A DNA stretch of 64,000 nt. Source: Rhizobium johnstonii 3841 (GTDB lineage Bacteria > Pseudomonadota > Alphaproteobacteria > Rhizobiales > Rhizobiaceae). Shown here piece after piece: positions 62,718-64,000 of this stretch (position 1 is the stretch's first letter; each line of letters begins with the position of its first letter). The stretch covers positions 1 through 64,000 of the forward strand of contig NC_008379.1 in assembly GCF_000009265.1 (NCBI RefSeq), written 5' to 3'. The notes beneath the pieces were generated by a model. It saw only the letters and a list, made by a program, of their open reading frames with translations. It did no database searches and was not told where the DNA came from. Made by a program: the position numbers and the translations under genes.

Positions 62718-64000
62718 ATGTCCACCATTGCAGCAACAGCCATCGCCGTTCCGCAGCCGAAAACCGGCGCCAGCACCAGGGAATGGATCGCCGTTCTCGC
62801 CGGCATGATCGGCGCCTTCATGGCGATCCTCAACATCCAGATCACCAATGCCTCGCTTCTCGACATCGAGGGCGGCATCGGAACAGGCGTCGACAATGGC
62901 GCCTGGATCTCCACCTCCTACCTGATCGGCGAGATCGTCGTCATCCCGCTGACGGCCTATTTCAGCAACGTCTTCTCTTTCCGCCGTTATATCCTCGTCA
63001 ATTCCGTCCTCTTTCCGCTGTTTTCGATCGGCTGTGCCTTCGCCCATGATCTCGGCACGATGATCGTGCTGCGCGGCCTGCAGGGTTTTGCCGGCGGCGT
63101 GCTGATCCCCATGGCCTTCACCATGGTGCTGACCAAGCTGCCGAAGCATCAGCAGCCGCTCGGCCTTGCGGCCTTCGCGCTCTCGGTCACCTTCGCACCG
63201 GCGATCGGCCCGACCATCGGCGGTTATCTCACCGAAAACTACGGCTGGCAGACGATCTTCTTCATCAACGCCGTCCCGAGCGCCATCATGGCGGTAGCCC
63301 TTGCCCTGACGCTCGACAAGCAGCCGATGCAGCTCGGCCTGCTCCGGGAAGGCGACTGGGCGGGGATCATCAGCATGGCGATCGGCCTCTCGGCATTGCA
63401 GACGGTGCTTGAGGAAGGCAACAAGGAGGACTGGTTCTCCTCGCCCTTCATCGTCAAGCTCAGCATCCTCGCCTTCGTCTTCCTCGTCGCCTTCATCTGG
63501 ATCGAGCTCACGGTGGAGAAGCCGCTGGTCAAGCTGCGGCTGCTGAAGCAGCGTAACTTCGGCATCGGCGTTGCCGTCAACGTGCTGGTCGGCGTCGCCC
63601 TCTTCGGCACCGTCTATATCCTGCCGCAATATCTCGGCCAGGTGCAGCGCTATAATGCCGAGCAGATCGGCAATGTGCTGGCCTGGACCGGCCTGCCGCA
63701 GCTGCTTTTGATCCCGCTCGTGCCGATGATGATGAAGCGCTTCGATGCGCGGTATATCGGCTTCCTCGGCATCTCGATCTTTGCGATAAGCTGCTTCATG
63801 AACATCACGTTGTCAGCCGATACGGCTGGCGACCAATTCTGGATTCCGAACATCATCCGCGCCATCGGCCAGGCCCTGGTGCTGACGCCGATCACTGCCA
63901 TCACCACCGCCGGCATCGCGCCTTCGGATGCGGCCGCCGCCTCGGGCCTGACCAACATGCTGCGCAATCTCGGCGGCGCCGTCGGCACGGCAACGCTCGG
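62718..64000 (+). CDS. EmrB/RmrB-like MFS drug transporter (cut by the window end)
   Basis: An open frame from the ATG at 62718 (GAGGAG 8 bases upstream) to the end of the window, at least 427 residues. DHA2-family features are visible: EWIAVLAGMIGAFMAILNIQ (TM1), the motif-C region LSVTFAPAIGPTIGGYLTEN, and multiple membrane segments. It exports toxic compounds with the EmrA partner by proton antiport. The C-terminus lies outside the window. Confidence 0.92.
   Translation, partial: MSTIAATAIAVPQPKTGASTREWIAVLAGMIGAFMAILNIQITNASLLDIEGGIGTGVDNGAWISTSYLIGEIVVIPLTAYFSNVFSFRRYILVNSVLFPLFSIGCAFAHDLGTMIVLRGLQGFAGGVLIPMAFTMVLTKLPKHQQPLGLAAFALSVTFAPAIGPTIGGYLTENYGWQTIFFINAVPSAIMAVALALTLDKQPMQLGLLREGDWAGIISMAIGLSALQTVLEEGNKEDWFSSPFIVKLSILAFVFLVAFIWIELTVEKPLVKLRLLKQRNFGIGVAVNVLVGVALFGTVYILPQYLGQVQRYNAEQIGNVLAWTGLPQLLLIPLVPMMMKRFDARYIGFLGISIFAISCFMNITLSADTAGDQFWIPNIIRAIGQALVLTPITAITTAGIAPSDAAAASGLTNMLRNLGGAVGTATL

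Overview
The window reads as part of a large Rhizobium plasmid from the R. etli / R. leguminosarum group. This is inference from a complete repABC module, the fixNOQP-fixGHIS cluster, a hybrid FixL with an FxkR-type regulator, an rmrAB-like efflux operon and a RIME-like intergenic repeat. No nod or nif gene, tRNA, rRNA or CRISPR array was seen.

Layout. 1-3.7 kb: repA, repB and repC, with a parS-like site and an antisense ctRNA. 4.2-5.9 kb: an IS66-family transposase. 6-10.6 kb: a decayed strip holding a broken LysE exporter and pieces of a cytochrome c maturation locus (cycY, cycH and cycK/L fragments, intact ccmE), alongside intact hemA and a CBS-BON gene. 10.7-19.7 kb: the cbb3 oxidase block on the minus strand, fixNOQP plus a 49-codon ORF, then fixGHIS plus a Crp/Fnr regulator. 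19.8-27.9 kb: control and electron-transfer genes (fixK, hybrid fixL, pseudoazurin, a hemerythrin-like gene, hemN, a second fixK, fxkR). 28-50 kb: a low-oxygen accessory region (alcohol dehydrogenase, CBS-BON, acetyl-CoA hydrolase, two universal stress proteins, small paralogous proteins, a kinase/ATPase fusion, groEL, an efflux ABC system) mixed with pseudogenes. 50.6-64 kb: syrB-like genes, surface polysaccharide genes, small stress-type proteins, gntR-uxuA, and tetR-emrA-emrB running off the end.

How it fits together. The most striking pattern is the repeated 14-bp motif TTGA-N6-TCAA, the FNR/FixK anaerobox. I count fourteen full matches to that core and five one-mismatch versions, most of them 40-170 bp upstream of genes. 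They lie before hemA, fixG, fixN, pseudoazurin, alcohol dehydrogenase, two CBS-BON genes, a universal stress gene, two DUF1488-like genes, groEL and the kinase/ATPase fusion. Both fixK genes are preceded by the FxkR K-box GTTACA-N4-GTTAC(A/C). The inferred circuit is hybrid FixL (heme PAS) to FxkR to two FixK proteins to a local low-oxygen regulon supplying a high-affinity oxidase, its copper pump, heme, electron carriers and stress proteins.

Many genes are frameshifted or truncated (lysE, cysQ, CBS-BON, two BON genes, an ABC transporter, a flavin oxidase, an alcohol dehydrogenase tail), so the region has been rearranged repeatedly while the fix core stayed intact.
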